From DAITQM01 sp039794245 (lineage in GTDB: Bacteria > Pseudomonadota > Gammaproteobacteria > Xanthomonadales > Wenzhouxiangellaceae), in NCBI GenBank assembly GCA_039794245.1, contig JBDIVS010000012.1, positions 1 to 64,000 on the forward strand: a stretch of DNA of 64,000 nt, given 5' to 3'. Shown here in pieces: positions 37,820-47,329 of this stretch. Within the stretch, counting starts at the first letter, position 1; each line of letters starts with the position of its first letter. The translations under genes were made by a program, and so were the position numbers. Below the pieces are notes generated by a model. It did not search any database, was not told the origin of the DNA, and worked only from the letters and a program-made list of their open reading frames with translations.

Positions 37820-38926
37820 ATGTTGCAGATTCTTCGTATCACCGCATTGGGCGCGTTCGTTGCCCTGTTGCCCCAGGTGCTTCTCGCCCAGGATGATTAC
37901 GACCGCCGCTGGCAGGTCACCGTCTTCGGCGGCATCGCCTCGCTCGACGACGACCGGACGGGAATCGACGATACCGCGGTATACGGCATCGGCGTCGGCC
38001 GTTTCCTGACCACCAATTTTAGCATCGACCTGGAATATGACCGGATCGACTCCGACACCTCCAATCTCGGTCTCGGCGGACCAGGGCGCGCCGATTTCGA
38101 GATGAACTCGCTCGGTTTTGTCGGCCGCTATCACATCGCCGATCCGCAAAGCAAGGTCCGGCCCTATTTCATGGCCGGCTTCGGCGGCACCGATCATTCG
38201 GGCCTTTTCAGTTCGACCACCGACCTTTACATCACCGCCGGTCTCGGCCTCAGACTCGAATTTTCCGATCACTTTTTCGGCCGGGTGCAACTCGCTTACC
38301 GCCGCGATACCGACGATGTCCAGCAGCCGGTGCGGACAACGGGCTTCGACGATATCCTGGTCACCGCCGGCCTCACCTATGCCTTCGGCGAACGCCGCCG
38401 CGCGCCGAAGCCGGCGCCCTCCCCGGCACCGGTGGCGGCCGTCGCCCCGGCGCCGGTGGTGCAGTCTGCGCCGCCGCCGGTCGATGGTGATGACGATGGC
38501 GACGGTGTTAAAAACAGCAAGGACCGCTGCCCCGAAACGCGCCCCGGCGCGGTGGTCGGCCTCGACGGCTGCGAAGTGACCGAACGCATTGACCTGCCCG
38601 GCGTCCATTTCGCCTTCGACTCGGCGCGCCTGACGACCGAATCGCATTCCATCCTCGATGAGGCCGCCGAAATCCTGAAAAAGCATGACGCGCTGATCGT
38701 CATCGTCGCCGGCCACACCGACCATACCGGCACCGAGCGCTACAACCAGGGGCTTTCCGAACGGCGCGCTGGTGCCGTGCGCGAATACCTGATCGGCCGC
38801 GGCGTGAGTGGCGAGCGGATGACCGCCCGCGGCTACGGCGAAAGCCGGCCGATCGCCGGCAACGACACGCGTGAAGGGCGGGCCCAGAACCGCCGCGTCG
38901 AACTGGTGATCAACGGCCACGACTGA
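37820..38926 (+). CDS. OmpA-family outer-membrane protein
   Basis: A 368-residue protein with a signal peptide (ends VLLAQ), an N-terminal eight-stranded barrel (about 25-190), a Pro/Ala linker (APKPAPSPAPVAAVAP), one thrombospondin type 3 calcium repeat (DDDGDGVKNSKDRCPETRPG) and a C-terminal OmpA peptidoglycan-binding domain with GHTDHTGTERYN and the NRRVELV end. It links outer membrane and cell wall. A monocistronic unit. Confidence 0.92.
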   Translation: MLQILRITALGAFVALLPQVLLAQDDYDRRWQVTVFGGIASLDDDRTGIDDTAVYGIGVGRFLTTNFSIDLEYDRIDSDTSNLGLGGPGRADFEMNSLGFVGRYHIADPQSKVRPYFMAGFGGTDHSGLFSSTTDLYITAGLGLRLEFSDHFFGRVQLAYRRDTDDVQQPVRTTGFDDILVTAGLTYAFGERRRAPKPAPSPAPVAAVAPAPVVQSAPPPVDGDDDGDGVKNSKDRCPETRPGAVVGLDGCEVTERIDLPGVHFAFDSARLTTESHSILDEAAEILKKHDALIVIVAGHTDHTGTERYNQGLSERRAGAVREYLIGRGVSGERMTARGYGESRPIAGNDTREGRAQNRRVELVINGHD

Positions 38927-39112
38927 GCGGCCACGAGTCAGCGGGCTAAGTGCCGTAGCGCAGGCTGCGGAGCGGCCACGGTTTTGCCGTAGGCAAAGAG
39001 CGGCCGTGGAGCGCCATGGCGCGTGCGTGGGAATCCAGATACGGGATAATGCGCAGGTCCGATGAAAGGCGAATCGGCGTTTTCATGATTCTCCCATGAC
39101 AGATTCGATGCC

Positions 39113-39793
39113 ATGACCGCATTGCTCGTTGTCGCCCATCCCGATGATGAAGTCCTCGCTTTGGGCGGTGCCGCGCCATTACTGGCCGCCGCCGGGCCGC
39201 TGCACACCTGTATTTTGTCGGCCACTGCCGATATGCGGCTAAACCGCCCCGCCGATGACCAACTGTACGGGGATCTCCGCCAGGCCCATGCCCTGGTGGG
39301 GATGCAGGCCAGTTATCTGGGCGCCTTTCCCAATCTCAGCATGAACACCGTGCCGCACATCGAGCTGGTGCGATTCATCGAGCAGGCGATCGAGGACTGC
39401 GGTGCACAATACATCTACACCCACCACCCTGAGGATCTGAACGACGACCACCGCCACACTTCCCTGGCCTGCCAGGCCGCGGTGCGGTTGTTCCAGCGCC
39501 GCATGAATATACCCTGCCTGCGAGGCTTCTACTTTATCGAGGTTCCGTCGTCCACCGAGTGGTCTTTCGCCGCCGCCGGAAAAGTGTTTCAACCGACCGG
39601 CTTTTTCGAGATCGGCGAGCAGGGCCTGGAGAAAAAAATCCAGGCTGTGCAGTGCTACCGGGGCGTGATGCGCGACTATCCGCATCCGCGCAGCGCTGAA
39701 GCCATCCGGGCGCTGGCCGCCAGGCGCGGCAGCCAGGCCGGCGTGCATTACGCCGAGGCGGTGCAGGTTGTCTTTCAAAGATTGGACCTGTAA
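39113..39793 (+). CDS. PIG-L family deacetylase
   Basis: A zinc-dependent N-acetyl-sugar deacetylase family (LmbE-like). The 226-residue protein has the zinc motif AHPDDEVLALGG at the N-terminus and THHPEDLNDDHRHTS in the middle, both intact. The substrate is unknown. It is followed by a sugar-phosphate transferase and a formyltransferase-like gene, so the target is probably an N-acetylated sugar that is later re-acylated. Confidence 0.85.
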   Translation: MTALLVVAHPDDEVLALGGAAPLLAAAGPLHTCILSATADMRLNRPADDQLYGDLRQAHALVGMQASYLGAFPNLSMNTVPHIELVRFIEQAIEDCGAQYIYTHHPEDLNDDHRHTSLACQAAVRLFQRRMNIPCLRGFYFIEVPSSTEWSFAAAGKVFQPTGFFEIGEQGLEKKIQAVQCYRGVMRDYPHPRSAEAIRALAARRGSQAGVHYAEAVQVVFQRLDL

Positions 39794-39847
39794 CCCCGGT
39801 TATCCGATCCATCGCGATCATTGGATTACAGGGCGCAATGGCTACGT

Positions 39848-40414
39848 ATGTATTCCGAACGCTTCAAGCGGCTGTTTGACGTGACGGCGGCGGCGCTGGG
39901 TTTGCTGTTGCTCTCGCCGCTTTTGTTGTTGGTCGCATGGCTGATCCGGCGGAGCGACGGCGGGCCGGTTTTTTTTCGCCAGCCGCGTGTCGGGGCGATG
40001 GGACGGCGCTTTGTCATGTTGAAGTTTCGCAGCATGCCGGTCGATGCACCGCAGATCCCGTCCGGCGCCGCCGGCGGCTTGCCGGTAACCCGGATCGGCA
40101 AACTGATACGGCGTCTGAACATCGACGAGGTGCCGCAATTGATCAACGTACTGTGCGGCGAGATGTCGTTGATCGGACCGCGGCCGGCGCTGCCCGAGCA
40201 AACCGACTTGCTTGCCTTGCGCCGGCAAAACGGCGCCTGGCGCCTGCGGCCGGGGCTGACTGGCCTGGCCCAGGTCCATGCCTACGACGGCATGCCGACC
40301 GCTGAGAAGGCGGCTTACGACGGCGCCTATTGTGCCCGATTGAGCCTGTTTGGCGATCTGAAAATTCTCGCCCGCACTTTGCCTTATTTGCTAAAACAGC
40401 CGCCGGTGTATTGA
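39848..40414 (+). CDS. Undecaprenyl-phosphate sugar phosphotransferase (PglC/WcaJ type)
   Basis: A monotopic phosphoglycosyl transferase that loads the first sugar onto the lipid carrier. The 188-residue protein has a re-entrant membrane helix (LGLLLLSPLLLLVAWLI), KFRSMPVDAP, the Asp-Glu region LNIDEVPQLINVL, and MSLIGPRPALPEQ with RPGLTGLAQV. The size is that of the minimal PglC class. A TTG nine codons upstream is possible. The stop overlaps the next ATG (TGATG). Confidence 0.87.
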   Translation: MYSERFKRLFDVTAAALGLLLLSPLLLLVAWLIRRSDGGPVFFRQPRVGAMGRRFVMLKFRSMPVDAPQIPSGAAGGLPVTRIGKLIRRLNIDEVPQLINVLCGEMSLIGPRPALPEQTDLLALRRQNGAWRLRPGLTGLAQVHAYDGMPTAEKAAYDGAYCARLSLFGDLKILARTLPYLLKQPPVY

Positions 40415-41262
40415 TGGCCGCGCGTGTCGGTATTGTCACCTGCGTGCAACTCGGACTTGCCTGTATCGAGGAAGTGCTGGATGCGGGCGGGAAGTTTGCT
40501 CTGTTTCTCACCCTCAAAGATGACTTGGCACGCGACAAATCGGGCCGCGTGTACCTGGATCGGGTGGCGGCCGATACTGCGACACCGCTGATCAAAATCC
40601 GGCATATCAACGAACCAAGGGCCGTCGCCGCGATCGCGGAAGCCGGGCTGGATTGGCTGCTGATCATCGGCTGGTCGCAGATCGCCGGGCCGGAGGTGCT
40701 GGCCGCGGCAAAACGAGGGGCGTTGGGCATTCACCCCAGTCTGCTGCCCGAAGGCCGCGGGCGGGCCGCCATACCCTGGGCCATTTTGAAAAACCTGCCG
40801 CGCACCGGCGTCACCTTGTTCCGACTGGATGCCGGTGTCGATCGCGGGCCGATCGTCGATCGCGAGGTGCTGCCGCTGGCCGAAGACGAAACGGCAACCC
40901 GCTTGTACCGGCGAGTTGTCGCCGCGCATCGGACGCTGATCCGCCGGGCCTGGCCGAACCTGATCGACGGTCGCCTCGAGATGCAGGCCCAGGACGAATC
41001 GCGGGCCAGCTACTGGCCGGCCAGAACACCCGCCGAGGGTTTGCTCTATCCGGCAGAGATGACCCGCGCCGAAGTCGATCGCCACATACGGGCCTTGACC
41101 CGCCCCTATCCGGGCGCCCGGGTGGTGATCGGTGACCGGACCTATGCGCTGTGGGCGGGCGGTACCGCCCGGGACAGCGGCGGCCTGGTGCTGGCCTGCG
41201 TCGACGGCGACTATGTGGTCAGCGATTATCAGCTTATCGCCGATGCCGCAAGCCCGGCATGA
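40414..41262 (+). CDS. Formyltransferase-fold protein, probably sugar N-formyltransferase
   Basis: A 282-residue protein related to methionyl-tRNA formyltransferase. It has ALGIHPSLLPEGRGRAAIPWAI, with the catalytic His-Pro-Ser-Leu-Leu-Pro segment, and GVTLFRLDAGVDRGPIVDRE. It is shorter than Fmt and lies in a glycan cassette, so a sugar N-formyltransferase using 10-formyl-THF on an amino sugar is more likely than tRNA charging. It would act after the deacetylase two genes upstream (inference). Confidence 0.75.
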   Translation: MAARVGIVTCVQLGLACIEEVLDAGGKFALFLTLKDDLARDKSGRVYLDRVAADTATPLIKIRHINEPRAVAAIAEAGLDWLLIIGWSQIAGPEVLAAAKRGALGIHPSLLPEGRGRAAIPWAILKNLPRTGVTLFRLDAGVDRGPIVDREVLPLAEDETATRLYRRVVAAHRTLIRRAWPNLIDGRLEMQAQDESRASYWPARTPAEGLLYPAEMTRAEVDRHIRALTRPYPGARVVIGDRTYALWAGGTARDSGGLVLACVDGDYVVSDYQLIADAASPA

Positions 41263-41288
41263 GGCCGGGTGATCCGCTGCGCCGGGCG

Positions 41289-41741
41289 TCAGCCGCTGGT
41301 CTGGGCGTTGAGCGCTTCGTGCGCCAGCGTCTGAATCCGGGCCAGCATCGCCGCAAGGCCGTTGCTGCGGGTCGGCGAGAGTTGCGCTCCGAGGCCGAGG
41401 GCCGCGACGAACCACGGGCGGGTGGCGGCGATCTCGGTGGCCGGGCGATCGCTGTAAACGCGGAGCAGAAGGGCGATCAGGCCGGAGACGATCAGCGCGT
41501 CGCTGGTGGCGTGGATGTGCAGCACGTCGCCGGCCGGCTCGACCGCCATCCAGACCTGCGATTGGCAACCTTTGACCTTGTGCGCCTCGTCCTGCCAGCG
41601 CTCGGGAAACGGCGGCAGTCGGCGGCCGAGGTCGATCAGATATTGATAACGCTCGTTCCAGTCGCCGAGCAGCGAGAACTCATCGACGATGGCCTGCTGC
41701 GCCTCATCGGCGGTTGGGCGATTTACGGTTTCGGCGCTCAT
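41289..41741 (-). CDS. sufE: Cysteine desulfuration protein SufE
   Basis: Accepts sulfur from SufS for Fe-S cluster building. The 150-residue protein has the active-site Cys in HKVKGCQSQVWM and the family segment PFPERWQDEA. The start ATG overlaps the cysS stop by 4 bases. No other suf genes are nearby. Confidence 0.92.
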   Translation of the reverse strand: MSAETVNRPTADEAQQAIVDEFSLLGDWNERYQYLIDLGRRLPPFPERWQDEAHKVKGCQSQVWMAVEPAGDVLHIHATSDALIVSGLIALLLRVYSDRPATEIAATRPWFVAALGLGAQLSPTRSNGLAAMLARIQTLAHEALNAQTSG

Positions 41742-43120
41742 CTGGCCCACCGCCAGCGCGTGCCGTCGGCTTGGTCTTCGAGGGCGACGCCGAGTGCCGT
41801 CAACTCGTCGCGCAACCGATCGGCCTCAGCGAACGCCCGCGCCGCGCGTGCCCGGTTGCGGGCCTCGATCAGGTGTTCGATCTTAGCCACATCGGCCGCA
41901 CCGCCGCCGGCCGCCTGTTGCAGCCAGGCTTCCGGCGCCTCTTGCAGCAGGCCGAGTAAACCGGCGTTGGCGCGCAGGGCACGGGCCAGGAGGGCACGTT
42001 GGCGCACGTCGCCGGCATTGGCCAACTCGCGACCCTGGCGGTTGATTTCGGCCAGCGCCTGCGGCGTATTCAGATCGTCGGCGAGCAATTCGAGAAACGC
42101 CGCTTCGGGTTCACCGGGCGGTTCGTCGTCCGCTTGCCCATGATCGCGCAGCACGGTATAGAGCCTATCGAGCGTGCGCTGCGCCTGGTTGACCGCCTCC
42201 GCCGTCCAGTCGAGCGGCTGGCGGTAATGGGCAGAGAGCAGCAGGTAGCGCAATGTTTCGCCGGGGTGGGCGGCCAGAAGATCGCGGACGAGCAGCACGT
42301 TGCCGACCGATTTGGCCATCTTACGGCTGTCCACCTGGACGAAGCCGTTGTGCACCCAGTAGCGCGCGAAGTATGCATGGCCAAAGGCGCAGCGGCTCTG
42401 TGCGATCTCGTTTTCGTGGTGCGGGAATATCAGATCCTGGCCGCCGCAGTGCAGATCGATCGTCTCGCCGAGCAGGGCGCCGGCCATCGCCGAGCACTCG
42501 ATGTGCCAGCCGGGCCGGCCGCGGCCCCACGGGCTGTCCCAGCCAGGCAGCTCGGGCGTCGAGGGTTTCCACAACACAAAATCTTCGGGATTGCGCTTGT
42601 ACGGCGCGACCTCGACCCGTGCCCCGGCGATCATCTCCCGGCGGTCGCGGCGCGACAGCGCGCCGTATTCGGGGAAATGGTGCACATCGAACAGCACGTG
42701 GTCTTCGGCCGTATAAGCGCAGCCGCGGTCGAGCAGGCGGGTGATCAGGGCGATGATTTCGGGGAGGTACCCGGTCGCCGCCGGTTCGTGGTCGGGCGGC
42801 GCGACGCCGAGGGCGGCCATGTCCTCGCGATAGGCCGCGGTGTAACGCGCGCTGATCGCGCCGATCGGTACGCCGAGTTCCCTAGCCCGGGTATTGATCT
42901 TGTCATCGACATCGGTAATGTTGCGGACATAGACCACCTGCGGGAAGTGCGCCGCTAGCACCCGGCGCAGCAGATCGAAAACCACCGCCGGCCGGGCGTT
43001 GCCGATATGCGCGTAGTTGTAGACCGTCGGGCCGCAGGCGTACATCGTCACGCGCCCGGGGTCGGCCGGGACGATGATTTCACGCTGGCGGGTGAGGGTG
43101 TTGTAAACTGTAACTTTCAC
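41738..43120 (-). CDS. cysS: Cysteinyl-tRNA synthetase
   Basis: A class I synthetase of 460 residues. The HIGH motif is present as HIGN in YNYAHIGNARPAVV, the KMSKS as KMAKS in VDSRKMAKSVGN, with zinc ligands at Cys29 (YACGPTVYN) and in the HIECSAMAG region. The usual C-terminal anticodon domain is intact. Overlap with sufE suggests coordinated cysteine/sulfur metabolism. Confidence 0.95.
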   Translation of the reverse strand: MKVTVYNTLTRQREIIVPADPGRVTMYACGPTVYNYAHIGNARPAVVFDLLRRVLAAHFPQVVYVRNITDVDDKINTRARELGVPIGAISARYTAAYREDMAALGVAPPDHEPAATGYLPEIIALITRLLDRGCAYTAEDHVLFDVHHFPEYGALSRRDRREMIAGARVEVAPYKRNPEDFVLWKPSTPELPGWDSPWGRGRPGWHIECSAMAGALLGETIDLHCGGQDLIFPHHENEIAQSRCAFGHAYFARYWVHNGFVQVDSRKMAKSVGNVLLVRDLLAAHPGETLRYLLLSAHYRQPLDWTAEAVNQAQRTLDRLYTVLRDHGQADDEPPGEPEAAFLELLADDLNTPQALAEINRQGRELANAGDVRQRALLARALRANAGLLGLLQEAPEAWLQQAAGGGAADVAKIEHLIEARNRARAARAFAEADRLRDELTALGVALEDQADGTRWRWAR

Positions 43121-43200
43121 GGGTAATCAGACTGGTGCGGCGGGCGCCGTCAGGCGGCCGCAGACAAACCATCATTGTACCTTTCCCGCGTCCCGCCCTG

Positions 43201-44553
43201 ATGCCATTCGAAGAAACCGCCGCCATGCCCGACGACACCGCTTTCGCTCATTACCGGCCCCACCTCGAGCGCGTCATGGCCGCCACCGCCGAGGCGTTGG
43301 CCGCCGGCGGTCACGAGGCGCTGGTGATCCATTCCGGCACCCCGCATCTTCGCTTTCGCGACGATTACGAACTGCCTTTCAGGGTCAATCCGCTCATCGC
43401 CTGGTGGGCGCCGGTCGCGACGCCGCATTGCGCCTTGTATTTCAGGCCCGGGGAGCGACCTTCGTTGTGGTACTGGCAACCCGAGGATTACTGGTATCTG
43501 CCGCCGGCGGCACCGGACGAACGCTGGGCCGGCGAATTCGAGCTTTCGATCGTCAAGGGCGAAGACGACTGGCGGCGGATCGCGAAAGACCGGCCGGGAT
43601 TGGCGGTGATCGCCGAAGATGCCGGCATGGCGGCGGCGAATTTTCCCGCCGCCGAGGTTAACCCGGCATCGCTGATCGGCCGCCTCGAACAGGCGCGAAC
43701 CGTCAAGAGCGACTACGAGATCGCCTGCCTCGCCAAGGCCACATCGCGGGCCGTGCGCGGCCACCGCGCCGCCGCTGCGGCATTTGCCCGAGGCGCCACC
43801 GAGTTCGAGATCCACCTCGATTACCTCGCGGCGGCGCGCAGCGCCGAAGAAAACCTGCCCTACCACAACATCGTCGCACAGAATGAGCATGCCGCGGTGC
43901 TGCATTATCAGGGGCTCGATCGGGTGCCGCCGACCGCGCGCCATTCCTTTCTCATCGACGCCGGTGCCGAATGTGCCGGCTACGCCGCCGACATCACTCG
44001 CACCTATGCCGCCGGCGGCGGGCTGTTCGCCGAGCTGATCGCCGCCCTCGATGACGCCCAGCAGCGGCTCGCCGCATATTGCGAAGCGGGCTGCGATTAC
44101 CGCGAAGTGCATTTGACGGCCCACAACGCGATCGCCGGCATCCTGCAGGAAGCCGGCATCGTTCGGCTGCCGGCCGCAGCCCAGGTCGAGCAGGGCATCA
44201 GCAGCGTGTTCTTCCCGCACGGTCTCGGGCATTTTCTCGGCCTCCAGGTCCACGACGCCGCCGGGCTCGTCGCCCCCGACGGCACGCCGCGGCCGCGGCC
44301 GGCCGGTCACCCGTACCTGCGCCTGACCCGCGACCTCGAAGCCGGCAACGTCTTGACCGTCGAACCGGGGCTGTACTTCATCCCGCAGCTTCTGGCCGGG
44401 TTGCGGGCCGACCGCGACAAGGCGGGCCATGTTGATTGGGCGCTCGTCGAACGCCTGATTCCGTGCGGCGGCATCCGGATCGAGGACAACGTCGTCATCC
44501 AGCCCGCCGGCCCGCCGCATAACCTGACCCGCGATGCCTTCGCCGCTGCATAA
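43201..44553 (+). CDS. pepQ: Xaa-Pro dipeptidase (PepQ-like, M24)
   Basis: A 450-residue M24 metallopeptidase that splits dipeptides with C-terminal proline. Metal ligands are visible: Asp in FLIDAGAECAGY, Asp in AADITRTYA, His in FPHGLGHFLGLQVHD, Glu in LTVEPGLYF and Glu in GIRIEDNVVI. YHNIVAQNEHAAVLHYQ is a PepQ hallmark. The start could be 43201 or 43225. It is divergent from cysS. Confidence 0.88.
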   Translation: MPFEETAAMPDDTAFAHYRPHLERVMAATAEALAAGGHEALVIHSGTPHLRFRDDYELPFRVNPLIAWWAPVATPHCALYFRPGERPSLWYWQPEDYWYLPPAAPDERWAGEFELSIVKGEDDWRRIAKDRPGLAVIAEDAGMAAANFPAAEVNPASLIGRLEQARTVKSDYEIACLAKATSRAVRGHRAAAAAFARGATEFEIHLDYLAAARSAEENLPYHNIVAQNEHAAVLHYQGLDRVPPTARHSFLIDAGAECAGYAADITRTYAAGGGLFAELIAALDDAQQRLAAYCEAGCDYREVHLTAHNAIAGILQEAGIVRLPAAAQVEQGISSVFFPHGLGHFLGLQVHDAAGLVAPDGTPRPRPAGHPYLRLTRDLEAGNVLTVEPGLYFIPQLLAGLRADRDKAGHVDWALVERLIPCGGIRIEDNVVIQPAGPPHNLTRDAFAAA

Positions 44554-44647
44554 AGCCCCCGCGGCCGGTCCGCGGCATTGCTCCGCCGCCGCCGGCTGAA
44601 GTACAATAGCGCACCCGCGCGGCTGACCCGCCGTGCCGGTTCCGGTC

Positions 44648-44724
44648 CGGGGTGTAGCTCAGCCTGGTAGAGCACTGTCTTCGGGAGGCAGGAGTCGCTG
44701 GTTCGAATCCAGTCACCCCGACCA
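44648..44724 (+). tRNA. tRNA-Pro (CGG)
   Basis: Acceptor CGGGGTG/CACCCCG, anticodon loop TTCGGGA (anticodon CGG), T-loop GTTCGAATC and encoded CCA. Confidence 0.95.
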
Positions 44725-44879
44725 CTAACCTTTCATCATTAACGTGCCGTTGCTGCATGAGGTGTGCCATCGGCCAGTTCCAGCGCCGCCTGCCACTGGA
44801 GGTTCACATTCAAGGGCAGATGCAGAAAACGATTTGCGACTCGACACAGATCGTTTTGTGACTCCGGTGTGGAATGGAA

Positions 44880-45666
44880 TCAGGTGGGCCGTTGCCCGCG
44901 CCCGGTCTTATCGAACTGCATTTCCAGGCCATGCCGATCGGCCAGCAGCCAGATGATGTAAGAGGCCAACACGTCCGTCCGGCCGTTGTAGCCGGCGTAT
45001 CGATGCTTATAGTAACGCTTGGCCAGTTCGCCGACTTGCTTGCCGGTCATCTGCTTGACCTCCTCGATCTCCAGGCCGCGCAAGCCAGGGTCGACGGAGA
45101 TGTTGGTCGTGATTGTCGCTTTGTCTGAGGCAAGCCCCCGCATAGCACAGTTCTGGGCCATAAACGCAGTAAGTTGGTTAGCGGTGGGCTTGTCCAACGT
45201 CGCGGCGTCCCGGCTCGCCTCCGATTCCGCCCAGCGTGCCCCATAGGTGTGGCGATAATAGTGGGCAAATTCGTGGATAAACCCAACAATTGCTGAGCTG
45301 ATTCTGGCATTGCAGGTTATTGTTCAGTCCGGTATCGCAGAACCAGGCATTGGATACGCCGCTGATGAACTGTCCATCAAATGCGGCTTTCGCCACCGCG
45401 ATATTGGTGCCGGCTTGCGTGTTCGCCGGAATGGGGTCGAAGTCGAAGCCGAACCTGTCGAAACTGAATTGACTCGCCCAATCCGATATCGCGGGCGGAT
45501 CAAGGGGCACCATGATTTCATTGGCGATGCCGAAGGCAAAGCTGCGTGAGGTAATGAGTGTGTTATTGGAAAACAGCTTGATACGGGCGTTGATATTGCC
45601 AAGGTGTTTTCGCATAACCCATGTTCCGGGCAATATTACCCTTCTGCCGCTCATGAGCATACGCAT
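44880..45666 (-). pseudogene. Frameshifted HExxH metalloprotease-like protein
   Basis: Two overlapping minus-strand frames join into one protein if a single frameshift near 45300 is corrected. The N-terminal part (from 45666) ends at LNNNLQCQNQ; the other frame continues SSAIVGFIHEFAHYYRHTYG, which contains HEFAH, the zinc-peptidase HExxH pattern, then AESEASRDAATLDKP and a C-terminal half ending at 44880. I do not recognise a family. The base composition is less GC-rich than the surroundings, suggesting acquisition. It may be a real pseudogene or a sequence error. The 155 bases before it (44725-44879) hold nothing I can name. Confidence 0.5.
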
Positions 45667-45771
45667 TCCATAGAGGCATGTCGAGTGCAGGGTAATCCGG
45701 GCACGCCCTGCTAATTACGCGCCCGATTCGCCGTTCAGGTTAAATTCAGTACGCCGGTCGATAATCGCGGT

Positions 45772-46098
45772 ATGAATACGACCTGCACCTGCTGCCCGCG
45801 GCTTGCCGCCGCCTTTGTGGCCATCGTCCTTGCCGTGCTGGCCTTGCCCGCCGCAGCCGATAGTTTCAGGGTCGGCAACCGGCTTTTGGTGCCCGGCGAC
45901 AGTGCGGCGCGGGCCGTGGCGCTGCTCGGCGAGCCGCTGGCGGTCGAGCCGATCGAAATCGAGCGCGTCTTTCACGACCGCTACGGCCGTGTCCACCACG
46001 TCGTGACCGTCGTCCGCGAACGCTGGTATTACGAATACCGCGGCCGGCCGCTGGCCCTGGTGATCGACTGCGGTGCGATCAGCTGGATCGAGCGCTAA
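45772..46098 (+). CDS. DUF2845-like small periplasmic protein
   Basis: A 108-residue protein with a signal peptide (ends ALPAAA) and a compact domain FRVGNRLLVPGDSAARAVALLGEP..ERWYYEY..LVIDCGAISWIER, matching the pattern of DUF2845 proteins that resemble the BamE/SmpA fold. Function unknown. It stands alone between the frameshifted gene and the SPFH pair. Confidence 0.7.
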   Translation: MNTTCTCCPRLAAAFVAIVLAVLALPAAADSFRVGNRLLVPGDSAARAVALLGEPLAVEPIEIERVFHDRYGRVHHVVTVVRERWYYEYRGRPLALVIDCGAISWIER

Positions 46099-46242
46099 GC
46101 GGAACAAAAAAACGGGCTCGCCGGCGGCATCTGTGCCCCACAAAAAGCACAACAGTTTTTCACCACGAACACGAAGGATAGAATTCAACGAGGTGTCGAT
46201 TAAAATCACCTGCTAGGATTGTGGTTACACCCCCGCATCCGC

Positions 46243-46455
46243 TTACTCCTCGTCTTTGATCGGCCGTGCCGGCTGCGGCTTGAGCCGGCCGGATTGTTTC
46301 AACGCTTCGCGTAACGCCCACTCGATCTGGGCGTTGAGCGAGCGCAGGTCGTCGTCGGCCCAGCGCTGCATGGCCCGCATCACCGGTTCGCTCAGGCGCA
46401 GCGCGAAGGGCTTTTTCGCCCCTCGCGGGGCCTTACTGGTAGATGCTGCCCGCAT
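46243..46455 (-). CDS. Arc-type ribbon-helix-helix DNA-binding protein
   Basis: A 70-residue protein: KKPFALRLSEPVMRAMQRWADDDLRSLNAQIEWALREAL is a ribbon-helix-helix domain (beta strand FALRLS, two helices) of the Arc/MetJ type. It overlaps the end of the SPFH gene by 23 bases and is surely co-transcribed with it. It probably represses its own operon; the AT-rich palindromes at the promoter (47328-47350) are candidate operators. Confidence 0.75.
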   Translation of the reverse strand: MRAASTSKAPRGAKKPFALRLSEPVMRAMQRWADDDLRSLNAQIEWALREALKQSGRLKPQPARPIKDEE

Positions 46456-47299
46456 TGATCACCGGCGCCGGGGCACGATCCGAACACAGGACGACCAGCA
46501 GGTTCGAGACCATCTGCGCCTGGCGCTCGGCGTCGAGTTCGACGATGCCCTGTGACTTGAGTTCTTTCAGCGCCATCTCGACCATGCCGACGGCGCCGTC
46601 GACGATCCGCCGCCGGGCAGCGACCACGGCGTTGGCCTGCTGGCGCTGCAACATCACCTGGGCGATTTCGGCAGCGTAGGCCAGGTGCGAGATGCGCGCC
46701 TCGAGCACATCCACGCCGGCGGGGGTCAGGCGTTCGTCGAGCTGCTGTTTCAGATGCCGGCTGATCTCGTTGGCGTGGCTGCGCAGCGAGATCTGGCCTT
46801 CTTCGTGCTGGTCGTACGGGTATTGCGTGGCCAGCGAGCGCAGGGCGGCTTCGGACTGGATGTGGACGAAACTCTCGTAGTTGTCCACGTTGAAGGTCGC
46901 TTCGGCCGAATCCACCACCTTCCAGACGACCACCGCGGCGATTTCGATCGGGCTGCCGTCGAGTTCGTTGACTTTCAGTCGGCCCGACTCGAAGTTGCGC
47001 ACCCGCAGGCTGACTTTGCGGTGGCTGTAGAACGGGTTGTTGAAGCGCAGCCCCTGTTCCCGCACGGTACCCACGTACTTGCCGAACAAGGTCAGCACCG
47101 CCGCCTGGTTCGGTTCGACCATGTAATAACCGACGAACATCAGGATCGCGAGCACGAACAGGAGGCTCGCGGCGGTGAGGCCGAGCGGGTCCACGGCGAT
47201 CACGGCGACCACGAACCACCACATCGAGCCCAGCAGCATGGCGATGTTCAACACCAGAGCCGGGATACCCGGCCACGAACGGATTTCGATTTCCTGCAT
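46433..47299 (-). CDS. SPFH/band-7 domain membrane protein
   Basis: A 288-residue protein with two N-terminal TM helices (about 14-33 and 41-60) followed by a band-7 domain starting VEPNQAAVLTLFGKYVG and a helical segment ending MLQRQQANAVVAARRRIVDGAVGMVE. It belongs to the SPFH family, distinct from HflKC, and forms oligomers in the membrane. The paired ribbon-helix-helix gene suggests its level is tightly controlled. Expression starts from a perfect consensus promoter 31 bases upstream. Confidence 0.85.
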   Translation of the reverse strand: MQEIEIRSWPGIPALVLNIAMLLGSMWWFVVAVIAVDPLGLTAASLLFVLAILMFVGYYMVEPNQAAVLTLFGKYVGTVREQGLRFNNPFYSHRKVSLRVRNFESGRLKVNELDGSPIEIAAVVVWKVVDSAEATFNVDNYESFVHIQSEAALRSLATQYPYDQHEEGQISLRSHANEISRHLKQQLDERLTPAGVDVLEARISHLAYAAEIAQVMLQRQQANAVVAARRRIVDGAVGMVEMALKELKSQGIVELDAERQAQMVSNLLVVLCSDRAPAPVINAGSIYQ

Positions 47300-47329
47300 G
47301 ATGGCGACGCCTCGACAGATTGAGTTATA

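Noticed and set aside
45715..46209. A 164-codon minus-strand frame over the DUF2845-like gene
   Set aside because: The plus-strand gene has a signal peptide and family pattern; the antisense frame has neither.
46243..47299. Toxin-antitoxin module (RHH protein plus partner)
   Set aside because: The partner is an SPFH membrane protein, which is not a known toxin, and it precedes the regulator.
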